IMG/VR virus record: IMGVR_UViG_3300046328_000373
Span: 1-50,205 of that record
Direction: 5' to 3' (one strand)
DNA length: 50,205 bases
Source of the DNA: a virus
Shown: in pieces, positions 14,797 to 22,296 of the stretch
Layout of the letters: every line of letters begins with the position of its first letter
How positions within the stretch are numbered: the first letter of the stretch is position 1
The notes under the pieces: model-generated
Databases searched by the model: none
Told to the model about the DNA's origin: nothing
What the model saw: the letters and a program-made list of their open reading frames with translations, nothing else
Position numbers and translations under genes: made by a program

Positions 14797-16129
14797 AAAC
14801 GTATGGTTAGGCACACAGACTTCTTACGAAGTCTTCGAGGCCGCTAAAAAAGAGCCCAAAGTTGACTCTTACGGTCTGCCTTCCATGGTGGACGTGCAAG
14901 ACGGTGTGGCCGTGATTACGATTCAGGGCAGCCTCGTCTCTGGCTCTTCCGGCTACATGCGCATGTTCGGTGTAGTAGGCTACGCTGACATTCAGGACGC
15001 TCTCCTGCAAGCGGTGTCGGACAAGTCGGCCAAGAGCATCCTGCTGAATATTGACTCGGGCGGCGGCGCAGTGGCAGGTGTCAACGACGCCGGCAAGCTA
15101 GTCGCTGAAGTGAACAAAGTGAAGCCTGTGGTGACCTACACCGGAGGCATGATGGCTTCCGCAGCCTTGTGGCTAGGCTCCAGCGCCAGCAAGATGTACG
15201 CCAGCGAGACAGCCATCACAGGCTCTCTCGGAGTTCTAATGGTACACGCCAGCCGGGCTCGTCAACTTGAGAATGACGGCATAAAGGTCACCGTGATTCG
15301 TGCCGGCAAGGACAAGGCCCTTATGAATCCTTACGAGGACTTGACCGACAAGGCCATGGAAGACGCCCAGTCCAAAGCAGACGCTCTGTATGACGTATTT
15401 CTGTCCCATGTGGCCGACAGCCGAGGCATGAGCCTGACAGCCGCTGACGCAGCATTCGGTCAAGGCCGCGAATTTGTAGGTAAGCAAGCGGTCAAAGCAG
15501 GCCTCATAGACGAGGTGGGCTCACTCACCGACGCCTTCATGTATGCCAAGTCCTTGCAATCTTCTGCCAATAAGCCCGCAGTTCGCACTAAGGGTGAGGC
15601 TACGGCTGAAGTACAGGACGATAATCAGGCGCAAGAAGGAGCAACTATGCCTAAACCGATTACCCCAGAATACTTAGCAGCACTGGCTGCAGGTATTGAC
15701 CTAGAAGCTGTCGCAGAACCTGCGGCAGTCGCCGCCGTTGAAGCCCCAGCACCTGTTGCCGTGGTGGAGCCGACTATTGAGAGCTTGCAAGCAGAACTCG
15801 CTTCTGCCAAAGTAGCGGCTGACGCTGCCGTGGCTGAGGCTTCGACTCTTAAAGCTCAAGTGGAAGCACTAGAAGCGTCTCAAGGTGGACTTCTGGCTTT
15901 TGCTCGCAACAGTATCAAGGCGATGAGCGTACCTCTGAACATTGAAGCCGCTGCAGTGGCTGACTCCGAAGTCTTGGCTGAGCACAGCCGAGTTAGCGAG
16001 TTGTTCAAATCCAAATTTAAGGTGGGTGGTGTTACCGCAGCCAAACCAGAAGATGCCCCGGCTAAACCCGTAGCAGCGCTGGTGAACCCATTGTTTGTGC
16101 ATGCGGTGAAATCTTCTCAATCAAAGTAA
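14789..16129 (+). CDS. S49-family prohead protease fused to scaffold domain
   Basis: A 446-residue protein that cleaves scaffold and itself during capsid maturation. The ATG at 14789 follows GGAGA at good spacing. Residues 1-260 are an SppA-like S49 domain: LLNIDSGGGAV (residues 85-95), nucleophile Ser124 in GGMMASAALW, and Lys176 in AGKDKALMNP. The Ser-Lys distance of 52 equals that of B. subtilis SppA. Residues 285-446 are an Ala/Glu-rich coiled-coil scaffold. An internal start with its own ribosome binding site at 15647 would make the scaffold alone, as in lambda C/Nu3. Decoration and major capsid genes follow directly. Confidence 0.9.
   Translation: MFENVWLGTQTSYEVFEAAKKEPKVDSYGLPSMVDVQDGVAVITIQGSLVSGSSGYMRMFGVVGYADIQDALLQAVSDKSAKSILLNIDSGGGAVAGVNDAGKLVAEVNKVKPVVTYTGGMMASAALWLGSSASKMYASETAITGSLGVLMVHASRARQLENDGIKVTVIRAGKDKALMNPYEDLTDKAMEDAQSKADALYDVFLSHVADSRGMSLTAADAAFGQGREFVGKQAVKAGLIDEVGSLTDAFMYAKSLQSSANKPAVRTKGEATAEVQDDNQAQEGATMPKPITPEYLAALAAGIDLEAVAEPAAVAAVEAPAPVAVVEPTIESLQAELASAKVAADAAVAEASTLKAQVEALEASQGGLLAFARNSIKAMSVPLNIEAAAVADSEVLAEHSRVSELFKSKFKVGGVTAAKPEDAPAKPVAALVNPLFVHAVKSSQSK
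15636..15641 (+). promoter_or_regulatory. Internal Shine-Dalgarno sequence for nested scaffold
   Basis: AAGGAG at 15636-15641 lies 5 bases before an in-frame ATG at 15647 within the protease gene. It is among the best ribosome binding sites in the window and sits exactly at the boundary between the protease domain and the coiled-coil region. Confidence 0.75.
15647..16129 (+). CDS. Nested scaffold protein from internal start
   Basis: A 160-residue product read in the same frame as the protease C-terminus. It begins MPKPITPEYLAALAAG, continues with a Pro/Ala/Val-rich linker and a coiled coil (SLQAELASAKVAADAAVAEA, LKAQVEALEAS), and ends with a basic segment (LFKSKFKVGG) that may bind the capsid protein. 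In lambda the scaffold Nu3 is made in just this way from within gene C, giving far more scaffold than protease. The evidence is the strong internal ribosome binding site and the domain boundary; the product itself is inferred. Confidence 0.75.
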   Translation: MPKPITPEYLAALAAGIDLEAVAEPAAVAAVEAPAPVAVVEPTIESLQAELASAKVAADAAVAEASTLKAQVEALEASQGGLLAFARNSIKAMSVPLNIEAAAVADSEVLAEHSRVSELFKSKFKVGGVTAAKPEDAPAKPVAALVNPLFVHAVKSSQSK

Positions 16130-16142
16130 AGGAACCTGAATC

Positions 16143-16619
16143 ATGGCCCTCGACCATTTCATTTCCCCTACCGTACCTGAAGCACCAGCTATGGCTGTCC
16201 GCTTGGGTGCTGGCTCAGGGACTAGCAACCAAGTAGACACCAAAGAGCAAGGCAAAATTGTCAAGCTCGCAGGTGAGTCCCGTTATGACCTGGCTGTGGC
16301 CGGCGATGACATTGAAGCCATCATCTACGCTGTAGAGCTGGCACCACAAAACGGTTTCAGCATTGGCTCCGTGTATTGCGAAGGCCGCGCTCGCGTAGTC
16401 TTTGATGGCCTGCAAGCCACCCCCGGTACCGGCGTTGTTGCTGTAGGCGACTACGTTGTTGCTGGTAGCGTTACCGCTAAAGGCACCGCCCTCACCTCTT
16501 ACCCCAAAGTCTGCAAAGCAACTTCTCAGGGTACACAAAAGAGCTTGTGGCGTGTTGTGAGCTTGGGTGCTGTTGGCACTGGAGCAGTCGGCACTGTGGG
16601 CGTTATTGCTCGCGTCTAA
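16143..16619 (+). CDS. Capsid decoration (head stabilisation) protein candidate
   Basis: A 158-residue, beta-rich, Gly/Val-rich protein in the slot of lambda gpD, between scaffold and major capsid protein. It has no charged repeats or helices of note (GKIVKLAGESRYDLAVAGDD, GVVAVGDYVVAGSVTAKG). AAGGA precedes the start. Its codons shift to GCT/GTT as in the capsid gene, which suggests high-level synthesis. Proteins of this slot bind capsid three-fold sites and strengthen the shell; that role is inferred from position and composition. Confidence 0.7.
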   Translation: MALDHFISPTVPEAPAMAVRLGAGSGTSNQVDTKEQGKIVKLAGESRYDLAVAGDDIEAIIYAVELAPQNGFSIGSVYCEGRARVVFDGLQATPGTGVVAVGDYVVAGSVTAKGTALTSYPKVCKATSQGTQKSLWRVVSLGAVGTGAVGTVGVIARV

Positions 16620-16643
16620 ACCATTTTTCAAGGAATCAAAATC

Positions 16644-17855
16644 ATGCAAGTTGCATACATCGACCGCTCTGGCGGTACACAACAATGGGAGCCCAGCGCA
16701 GAAGAGCTGGTAGCGATGGTTAAATCTGGCGACCCAGTTGCTGAAATCAACCGCAAGTTTGCTGACGCAGACCTGTCTGTTGGCACCGCTTTTGACCAGT
16801 TTAAGGCCTCCACAGGCTTGGTTCGTCCCGGCAAGAACAACCCATTCGGCTTCCGCGCCACCAAGATTGGTGCTCTCTTGGATGGTTCGGCTGCCGGAAG
16901 CTTCTCCGCTAACACTCAGCAGAACTCTGGCACTTTCGGCACTGCTTCCCGTGCTTTCGTGAATATCGCTGTTATCAGCGAAATCACGAGCGAGATGCAA
17001 AAGGACCGTGAAACCGATTCTGGTGTGTTTGAGCAAATGATTGCCAACAACATCAGCGTTGACTCGGAGCATTTTGAACAGCCAGTGGTGGACTACAAGA
17101 CAGTTGGTGGCCCAGAGGAGGCTAAGGCAACTCGTGTTGCTCAAGGCGCTGAGCCGTCAAAGATGCTGTTCTTCAAGACCAGCGACCGTATCCGTCGCAT
17201 TGGCGCTTGGAACATCGGAATGCAATGGACCGATCAGGCCCTGCGCAATACGAACATAGATTATGTCACTCGTACCGTGGCTCACTACCTGCAAGTTGAG
17301 CGTGACGAGCGCGTCTACCGCTACATCAACGCTCTGTACAACGGAGACGGTGACTTGAACGTAGGTGCAGTTGCTGCAGTGACTTCTACATCCTTGGATG
17401 CAGCAGCTACAGGTGGCGTTCTGACTCACAAAGCTTTTGTTAAGTTCTTGGCTCGCCAGCGCAAGTACCGTAAGATTACGCACCTTGTTTGCGACCTCGA
17501 CACGTATTTGAAAATTGAAGGCCGCACTGGTCGTCCAGGTTCAAATAGCTATGACCCAACACTGACTCGCGTAGACCCACAAGCAGGCTTGATTAACGTA
17601 GGCTTCGGCAATGACGTTCGCATCTTCTTGGTTGACTCTGCTGCTGATGGTGGACCGGTGCCTGCTAACACCATCTATGCTTTAGATGCGTCCGTAGGTA
17701 TCTCTCGTGTTACCAATACGGCTGCTGCTTACAGCGCTGTAGAGGAGTACGCCATGAAACGCTCGACAGCTATGCGCCTTGACTGGGCTGAGGAAGTATT
17801 CCGCAGCTTGGGCGACAGCGACCTGCGCCCCTTTGATGTGCTGACAATCAGCTAA
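16644..17855 (+). CDS. Major capsid protein
   Basis: A 403-residue protein that builds the icosahedral shell, presumably HK97-fold. It directly follows protease/scaffold and decoration genes. It has the expected features: a helical N-terminal part (residues about 15-55), a mixed core (ISEITSEMQKDRETDSGVFE, RRIGAWNIGMQWTDQAL), a long spine-like helix (TRTVAHYLQVERDERVYRYI near residue 210), and a C-terminal segment (AMKRSTAMRLDWAEEVFRSL). AAGGA precedes the start at suitable spacing. Codon choice favours GCT, GTT and CGT over neighbours. A stable GAAA-tetraloop hairpin follows the stop. Confidence 0.88.
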   Translation: MQVAYIDRSGGTQQWEPSAEELVAMVKSGDPVAEINRKFADADLSVGTAFDQFKASTGLVRPGKNNPFGFRATKIGALLDGSAAGSFSANTQQNSGTFGTASRAFVNIAVISEITSEMQKDRETDSGVFEQMIANNISVDSEHFEQPVVDYKTVGGPEEAKATRVAQGAEPSKMLFFKTSDRIRRIGAWNIGMQWTDQALRNTNIDYVTRTVAHYLQVERDERVYRYINALYNGDGDLNVGAVAAVTSTSLDAAATGGVLTHKAFVKFLARQRKYRKITHLVCDLDTYLKIEGRTGRPGSNSYDPTLTRVDPQAGLINVGFGNDVRIFLVDSAADGGPVPANTIYALDASVGISRVTNTAAAYSAVEEYAMKRSTAMRLDWAEEVFRSLGDSDLRPFDVLTIS

Positions 17856-17865
17856 TAAAAAAGAA

Positions 17866-17887
17866 CAGGGAGGCGAAAGCCTCCCTG
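17866..17887 (+). terminator. GAAA-tetraloop hairpin after the capsid gene
   Basis: CAGGGAGGC (17866-17874) pairs with GCCTCCCTG (17879-17887) around a GAAA tetraloop. No T tract follows on the plus strand, so termination would be weak; 3'-end protection of the capsid mRNA is at least as likely. The next start codon comes only 7 bases after the stem. Confidence 0.6.
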
Positions 17888-17894
17888 AATACTT

Positions 17895-18098
17895 ATGGAA
17901 AAACAACAAATCCACGACAAGACAGGCATCTGGCTAATTAACACTGCAGTTTTCCCGTTCGTGTGCCCCGAAAGCGGTTGCCGCTTTGAGCCACGAGTGC
18001 CCACCAAGGCCAAGGAGACTGACTGGATCAAGGGCCAGCCCGTGATTCAGCGATGGGCGGACCCCGATGAGAGTAAGCCCGCAGGGGCAAAGAAGTAA
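17895..18098 (+). CDS. Small phage protein with a cysteine pair
   Basis: A 67-residue protein between the capsid gene and a strong terminator. It contains FVCPESGCRFEPRVPTKAKE, a tryptophan-rich centre and a lysine-rich end. Similar short proteins often follow major capsid genes, but I do not know a function. Its stop codon lies inside the left arm of the following 17-bp hairpin. The start has no linear Shine-Dalgarno sequence; it sits 7 bases after the previous hairpin. Confidence 0.55.
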   Translation: MEKQQIHDKTGIWLINTAVFPFVCPESGCRFEPRVPTKAKETDWIKGQPVIQRWADPDESKPAGAKK

Positions 18099-18128
18099 AA
18101 ATGGCCCGTTAGGGCCATTTTTACTTCT
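18091..18128 (+). terminator. Perfect 17-bp stem terminator overlapping a stop codon
   Basis: Positions 18091-18107 pair without mismatch with 18112-18128 around a GTTA loop. The core is ATGGCCC/GGGCCAT flanked by AAAAA and TTTTT, so the T tract is part of the stem. The TAA stop of the 67-residue protein lies in the left arm at 18096-18098. The A/T symmetry allows it to act in both directions. It separates the head genes from the head-completion genes. Confidence 0.85.
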
Positions 18129-18174
18129 GCTGCCATCTTCCACCACCTAAGCACCCAAAACCCCAGACCCCAGC

Positions 18175-18186
18175 CATAATTCACCC
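18175..18186 (+). promoter_or_regulatory. Possible -10 element directly before the head-completion operon
   Basis: CATAATTCACCC at 18175-18186 runs up to the ATG at 18187. It resembles TATAATCACCC before the gene at 65. It follows the strong terminator, so a new promoter would be expected in this gap. No clear -35 hexamer or Shine-Dalgarno sequence is seen; a leaderless start is an inference. Confidence 0.3.
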
Positions 18187-18675
18187 ATGGCACTAACACG
18201 CACCACCGCAGACGAAGTTCGAGCAGTCCTTGGAGTTTCCGACGAGGAGCTAGAGGACCTCACGCTTGACTTAAAGGTCTTCACTGACCAGCTCGAACTT
18301 GAGTTGTCGGACATAGATTCAACCCTTCCAGCGCTCTTGGACTCCATTCTCGCTACGCCTGTGCTGTCCCGCACCGCAGCGCAGACCAAGGTGTTCACAA
18401 TCGCAAACCTGTTTTCAGCTTACGCTTATGGCAGGATACTGCTCACAAGCCTACCCTTGTTCAGCCCCAAGAAGGTCACCGACGGACGTGCAGAGTTCGA
18501 GCGCTTTGCCGACCCATTCGAGGCAGTTCGCAATGGCGTTAATGCCGGCTACGTGAGCATCCGGGCCCGCTTGCAGGCTGCCCTAACCTTGTTGAGCGGC
18601 TACACGCCTCCAGCAGCCATTACCCCGATTTTCACTATAGCCGCACCCTTGGCTGTAGACCCGGTGACAGCATGA
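18187..18675 (+). CDS. Head-tail connector (adaptor) protein candidate
   Basis: A 162-residue, strongly helical protein that is the first gene after the capsid terminator. Helices at residues about 8-45 (DEVRAVLGVSDEELEDLTLD) and 60-130 fit the adaptor class that binds under the portal (HK97 gp6 or SPP1 gp15 type). The end is hydrophobic and beta-like. Its stop overlaps the next start as ATGA, joining it to the neck genes. The call rests on position and fold type, not on conserved motifs. Confidence 0.6.
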   Translation: MALTRTTADEVRAVLGVSDEELEDLTLDLKVFTDQLELELSDIDSTLPALLDSILATPVLSRTAAQTKVFTIANLFSAYAYGRILLTSLPLFSPKKVTDGRAEFERFADPFEAVRNGVNAGYVSIRARLQAALTLLSGYTPPAAITPIFTIAAPLAVDPVTA

Positions 18676-19505
18676 AGCTAAAGACCGTAGCCCGAAAATT
18701 CGATACATGTCCGGTCTACGACGCGTACAGCAATGCGCTGCTGTTCAAGGCCCAAGTATCCACCTTCCTAGAAGCTTCTCCCGACGGTAGCACTGCTAAA
18801 CGTCGGGTGTTGAGCATCGACCCGGCCATCACCCCACCCACGCATTCCGCAATCAATATCCTGAATGAGATGTGGGTGGTTGGTGATGGGATACTGGACG
18901 AGTGGCGCGGCGGAGCAATCCGCGCCTCGCACTGGATGAAGGCAAGCAGCGGACTATTCAACCTTGTGACACCTGGCCAAGCATGCTTAAGTACAGCAGT
19001 CACCGCGCAGCACGGTCAGCGGGACTACCTGAAGGACACTGTAAACGGAGTCACTGACGCCCAGTATGACCCGTTCTGGCTATTCCATTTCAGCAAGAAC
19101 GCAGTCATTGCAAAAGGCACCATCATCAAGCAAGGCCCAGCCCTCTACCGAGTGCGCACCGTCCACCTGTCCTTGGAGGGGTTCAAGACCGCCCAGTGCG
19201 ACGAAATTGACTACGGCGTAATTTCTTCCACATTCACCAGCACCGGCGTGTACAATCCCGTGCTCGACACTTACAGCGCAGCCAGCGTGACAGTGCCGTC
19301 AATCCTCTTGGGCTATTACAAGGTCTATGAGTTTCGTACGCAAGCGAGCCCAAGCAACTTGGCAGGTGACATGGCGTTGGTTGTTGCTAAATCGTCAGTT
19401 AGCCCAGTAGTCGGTCAAAACGTAGTGGTGAATTCTGAGAGTTGGAGAATTGTCGCCATAGTCTCTGACCAAGATGCTTGGAGCCTGCACATCCGTCGAG
19501 GTTGA
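18672..19505 (+). CDS. Neck or head-closure protein candidate
   Basis: A 277-residue alpha/beta protein in the neck gene cluster, coupled to its neighbour by ATGA. It is longer than usual stoppers (about 100-120 residues). Residues about 110-160 (HGQRDYLKDTVNGVTDAQYD) and the C-terminus (VNSESWRIVAIVSDQDAWSL) are beta-rich; the latter resembles the ends of head-closure proteins that bind DNA and tail terminator. It may combine stopper with an extra domain. No family is recognised with confidence. Confidence 0.5.
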   Translation: MKLKTVARKFDTCPVYDAYSNALLFKAQVSTFLEASPDGSTAKRRVLSIDPAITPPTHSAINILNEMWVVGDGILDEWRGGAIRASHWMKASSGLFNLVTPGQACLSTAVTAQHGQRDYLKDTVNGVTDAQYDPFWLFHFSKNAVIAKGTIIKQGPALYRVRTVHLSLEGFKTAQCDEIDYGVISSTFTSTGVYNPVLDTYSAASVTVPSILLGYYKVYEFRTQASPSNLAGDMALVVAKSSVSPVVGQNVVVNSESWRIVAIVSDQDAWSLHIRRG

Positions 19506-19507
19506 GC

Positions 19508-20038
19508 ATGGCTGCAATTCAGGTAAAGAACTTAAACTCGTTTCTGAAAAAGACAAAAGCTCAGAGAGCTCTTATCAAGGGCTCAGCCACCGACTTCGTA
19601 AAGAAGAAGGTAACTCAAATTCTAAAAACAGTTCTGAAAGAGTCTCCACAATATTCGGGAGACTTCGTATCTAACTGGCAAGTTGTAACCTCAAACAACC
19701 CGCACACAGGCTACACCAAGGACTGGTACAAGAATTTGCTCGATACTGAGTATCAGAACATGGACATCAAGGGCTCGAAGCAGATTAAGTCTTACTATGA
19801 CAAAGTGCGTTACGCGGGGCACCCAGAGGCAATTCAGGAACCCTTGGCAAGTGGACTAGCCGTTATCAGCACGATAAAGTATAACACCAAGGTTACACTT
19901 GTCAACTCCTCCCCAATTTCCGGCAGCATCAAGACCGGAGACATGGACCCCAATTACAGGCCTGTTCACAGGCATTTAGAGAATCGTGCTTTTGTAGACT
20001 ACATCATACAGAAGTACAAATACAACTGGATTAAGTGA
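19508..20038 (+). CDS. Tail-completion protein (HK97 gp10-like) candidate
   Basis: A 176-residue basic protein. The ATG at 19508 is chosen because GAGG lies just upstream and the previous gene ends 3 bases before it. Residues 1-55 are a lysine-rich helix (FLKKTKAQRALIKG), followed by SGDFVSNWQVV and a Gly/Pro-rich middle, and the end RAFVDYIIQKYKYNW. The order basic helix, W-containing strand and hydrophobic C-terminus resembles HK97 gp10 or lambda gpZ-like tail-completion proteins. Position between stopper and tail terminator agrees. Confidence 0.6.
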   Translation: MAAIQVKNLNSFLKKTKAQRALIKGSATDFVKKKVTQILKTVLKESPQYSGDFVSNWQVVTSNNPHTGYTKDWYKNLLDTEYQNMDIKGSKQIKSYYDKVRYAGHPEAIQEPLASGLAVISTIKYNTKVTLVNSSPISGSIKTGDMDPNYRPVHRHLENRAFVDYIIQKYKYNWIK

Positions 20039-20451
20039 TGGCTACACTCGAACAACACCGTCAAAGTATAGTTACTGCTGTAGAAGCGGCCAAGACCAGC
20101 TTTACAGACTACCCACTTGTGATTGAGTACGACAACAGAATCATTGTCGATACCTCCACACAGCTTGACCCATTCTTGGTGGTGAACATCCGATTCTTGG
20201 ACGGCGCACAAGCTGACTTGAGCACGAACCCAATTCACCGCAAGATTGGCCAGATTCACCTTCAAGCCGCCGTCAAGGAGGGCTCAGGCACAGCCAAGGC
20301 CTACACCTTGATTGAGCACTTCTACCAAGCCCTGCAACAGTCGCAGTTTGGCGGCGTACGCACCCGCATGGCATCCTTTGCCAGAGAGCAGCCGTTCAAG
20401 GGTTGGGTCTACTATCCTGCGCTGGTTCCGTTCTGGACAGATGACAACTAG
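20038..20451 (+). CDS. Tail terminator protein candidate
   Basis: A 137-residue protein that should cap the tail tube and join it to the neck. The ATG at 20038 overlaps the previous stop as TGATG. An N-terminal helix (EQHRQSIVTAVEAAKTSF) is followed by beta strands (LVIEYDNRIIVDT, PFLVVNIRFLDG) and a second helix (YTLIEHFYQALQQSQFGG), the order found in lambda gpU-like terminators. Length and place before the tail tube gene agree. Confidence 0.68.
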   Translation: MATLEQHRQSIVTAVEAAKTSFTDYPLVIEYDNRIIVDTSTQLDPFLVVNIRFLDGAQADLSTNPIHRKIGQIHLQAAVKEGSGTAKAYTLIEHFYQALQQSQFGGVRTRMASFAREQPFKGWVYYPALVPFWTDDN

Positions 20452-20460
20452 CCGGGTGTC

Positions 20461-20499
20461 GTCAGTCAGGTACTGACAGGAGTGGCACACTCAGGTGCC
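20461..20499 (+). other. Two small hairpins before the tail tube gene
   Basis: GTCAGT (20461-20466) pairs with ACTGAC (20472-20477), and GGCAC (20484-20488) with GTGCC (20495-20499). There is no T tract. They lie in the 108-base leader between tail terminator and tail tube genes and may protect or process the tube mRNA. Confidence 0.4.
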
Positions 20500-20559
20500 A
20501 ACGATACACGGGCTCCAGATAAAGAGGCAAACTTCAGCATCTTTTACTAGGAGTCCAAT

Positions 20560-21774
20560 ATGCCTCTCGCAAGTTCCAGTGCTGTACAAGTACGCTATAT
20601 CCCCGAAGCCACCTTCGGCGTAACCCCTGTTGCGGGTAACCCTCTCGAAGTCCGTATTACCGGCGAGAGCCTGAACTACGACATCACCAAGGCGATGTCT
20701 ACCGAAATCAACTCCACTCGCACCATCTCTTCGATGATTCCCACAGGCGCTAAAGCCTCTGGCGACCTCAACGGCGAAATGCAGTACCGCGAGTATGACC
20801 GCTTCATGGAGTCCACACTGCAAAGCACCTTCGCGGTGTACGGTACTGCTGGTGTTGGTACAACCTTCACTGCGGACTTCACTGCAACGACCATCACTGC
20901 GTCCGTGGCCCCAACCACAACCAGCGCCTTCACAAACTTGAAGCGCGGTCAGTGGTTCCGTTTGACTACAGGTGGCGCCAACAACGGTAAGTTGTTCCGT
21001 GTCAGCTCTACCGTGGCCCCCACCTCCACGGTCATCACCTTGGATGCTGGAACCCCTGCGACTGTCGGCACCTCTGTAGCTACTTGCTCCGTGCAGACCC
21101 GTCGCTTGAGCCATGGCATTACCCAGACTTCTTATACCATTGAGAAGAACATGACTGACGTGGGCGTGTTTGAGGCTTTCACCGGTATGACACCTAGCAA
21201 GATGGCTATCTCCATCCAGTCTGGAAACCTGTCTACCATCAACTTCTCGTTCATGGGTAAGGCTGCTGCAATGACCACAGCGACTGCTCTGCCCGGAACC
21301 CCTACGGCGAGCTATTCGTTTGACATCCAGTCCGGCGTGACCGGCAGCTCCTGCCAGGTGTGGGAAGGCGGCACACCCCTGTCTAGCACCTTCGTCAAGT
21401 CCTTGAGCTTGGATTACGACAACGCCCTGCGCGAGCAAGATGCCCTTTGCACTTTGGGCAGTGTCGGTATCGGTAGCGGCACCATCTCTTTGACCGGCTC
21501 CATGTCCATCTACTTCGCTGACAAGACCTTGTTCGACAAGTTTGTGGCTAACACCAACACGTCGTTGGCGTTCTCTACCATGGACGGTGCAGGTAATGGC
21601 TACGTGTTCTCCTTGCCTGTGGTCAACATCTCTTCCTACCAGATTACCGCTGGCGGCAAGGATGCTGACATGATGGCTGACGTACAGTTCACAGCTCTAC
21701 GTGATGCTGCTAATGCAGACGCTACCCTGCAGAAGGTTGTGTTTATCGACGCTTTTGGCACGGCGGCACTCTAA
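20560..21774 (+). CDS. Major tail tube protein
   Basis: A 404-residue protein whose hexameric rings form the tail tube. The start follows TAGGAG at good spacing. The N-terminal part (VRYIPEATFGVTPVAGNPLE, then TAKGDL-like GAKASGDLNGEMQYREYD) is typical of phage tail tube proteins. Residues about 105-175 look like an inserted beta domain, and the end returns to the tube fold (MADVQFTALRDAANAD). A larger size than lambda gpV (246) suggests surface-exposed insertions. A strong terminator follows the stop. Codons are biased as in the capsid gene. Confidence 0.85.
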   Translation: MPLASSSAVQVRYIPEATFGVTPVAGNPLEVRITGESLNYDITKAMSTEINSTRTISSMIPTGAKASGDLNGEMQYREYDRFMESTLQSTFAVYGTAGVGTTFTADFTATTITASVAPTTTSAFTNLKRGQWFRLTTGGANNGKLFRVSSTVAPTSTVITLDAGTPATVGTSVATCSVQTRRLSHGITQTSYTIEKNMTDVGVFEAFTGMTPSKMAISIQSGNLSTINFSFMGKAAAMTTATALPGTPTASYSFDIQSGVTGSSCQVWEGGTPLSSTFVKSLSLDYDNALREQDALCTLGSVGIGSGTISLTGSMSIYFADKTLFDKFVANTNTSLAFSTMDGAGNGYVFSLPVVNISSYQITAGGKDADMMADVQFTALRDAANADATLQKVVFIDAFGTAAL

Positions 21775-21807
21775 ATTTCGTGGTGGGTTGGGTGGTACCA
21801 ACCTTTT

Positions 21808-21840
21808 GGCTCCGGGAAAGAAATTTCTCGGAGCCTTTTT
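21808..21840 (+). terminator. Rho-independent terminator after the tail tube gene
   Basis: A 12-bp stem (21808-21819 with 21824-21835, one G-T pair) is closed by a GAAA loop and followed by TTTTT at 21836-21840. It would reduce transcription into the chaperone and tape-measure genes relative to tail tube. Confidence 0.85.
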
Positions 21841-21894
21841 GATTTGCGATATACTCTGCACCGGAATCAACCAACCACCACCACAAGGAATCCT

Positions 21895-22296
21895 ATGTTA
21901 GATATTTTTTCCACTTTCGCTGTCGATGAAAAAGCTGAACAAGAAGGCCGCTGGGTCGAGTACGGCAACGGCGTCAGCTTCTTGGTCGCTCGTGCTGGCA
22001 ACGCTAAGTACAACCGCCTCTTGGCCAGCATGTACAAGCGCAACAAGGTCGCTTTGGAGTCCAAGGGCGAAGCTGCTGAAGCCCTCAACGAGAGCCTGAT
22101 GGGCGAAGTTATGGCCAAGACTATCCTCTTGGGCTGGAAGGGTCACGTTGCCATCAAGGGCGAGAAGTTGGACTACAGCACCGAGAATGCAAAGCGCTTG
22201 CTGGCCATCAAGGACTTCCGCCGCTACATCTCGTCCGTGAGCGAGGACTTTGAATCCTTCAAAGCTGAGCAAGAGGCCGAAGACGCAAAAAACTAG
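21895..22296 (+). CDS. Tail assembly chaperone, zero-frame product (gpG-like)
   Basis: A 133-residue soluble helical protein that should coat or fold the tape measure during tail assembly. The ATG at 21895 follows AAGGAA; a TTG reading further upstream lacks a site. The C-terminus is very acidic (EDFESFKAEQEAEDAK), as in gpG-like proteins. The gene ends with the slippery run A-AAA-AAC directly before the stop TAG. Place between tube and tape measure matches lambda G. Confidence 0.82.
   Translation: MLDIFSTFAVDEKAEQEGRWVEYGNGVSFLVARAGNAKYNRLLASMYKRNKVALESKGEAAEALNESLMGEVMAKTILLGWKGHVAIKGEKLDYSTENAKRLLAIKDFRRYISSVSEDFESFKAEQEAEDAKN

Noticed and set aside
16215-17144. 309-residue minus-strand frame across decoration and capsid genes
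   Set aside because: Antisense to two clear, highly expressed structural genes; no motif and no start signal.
20491-21438. 315-residue minus-strand frame opposite the tail tube gene
   Set aside because: Antisense to a recognisable tail tube protein; composition typical of a shadow frame.
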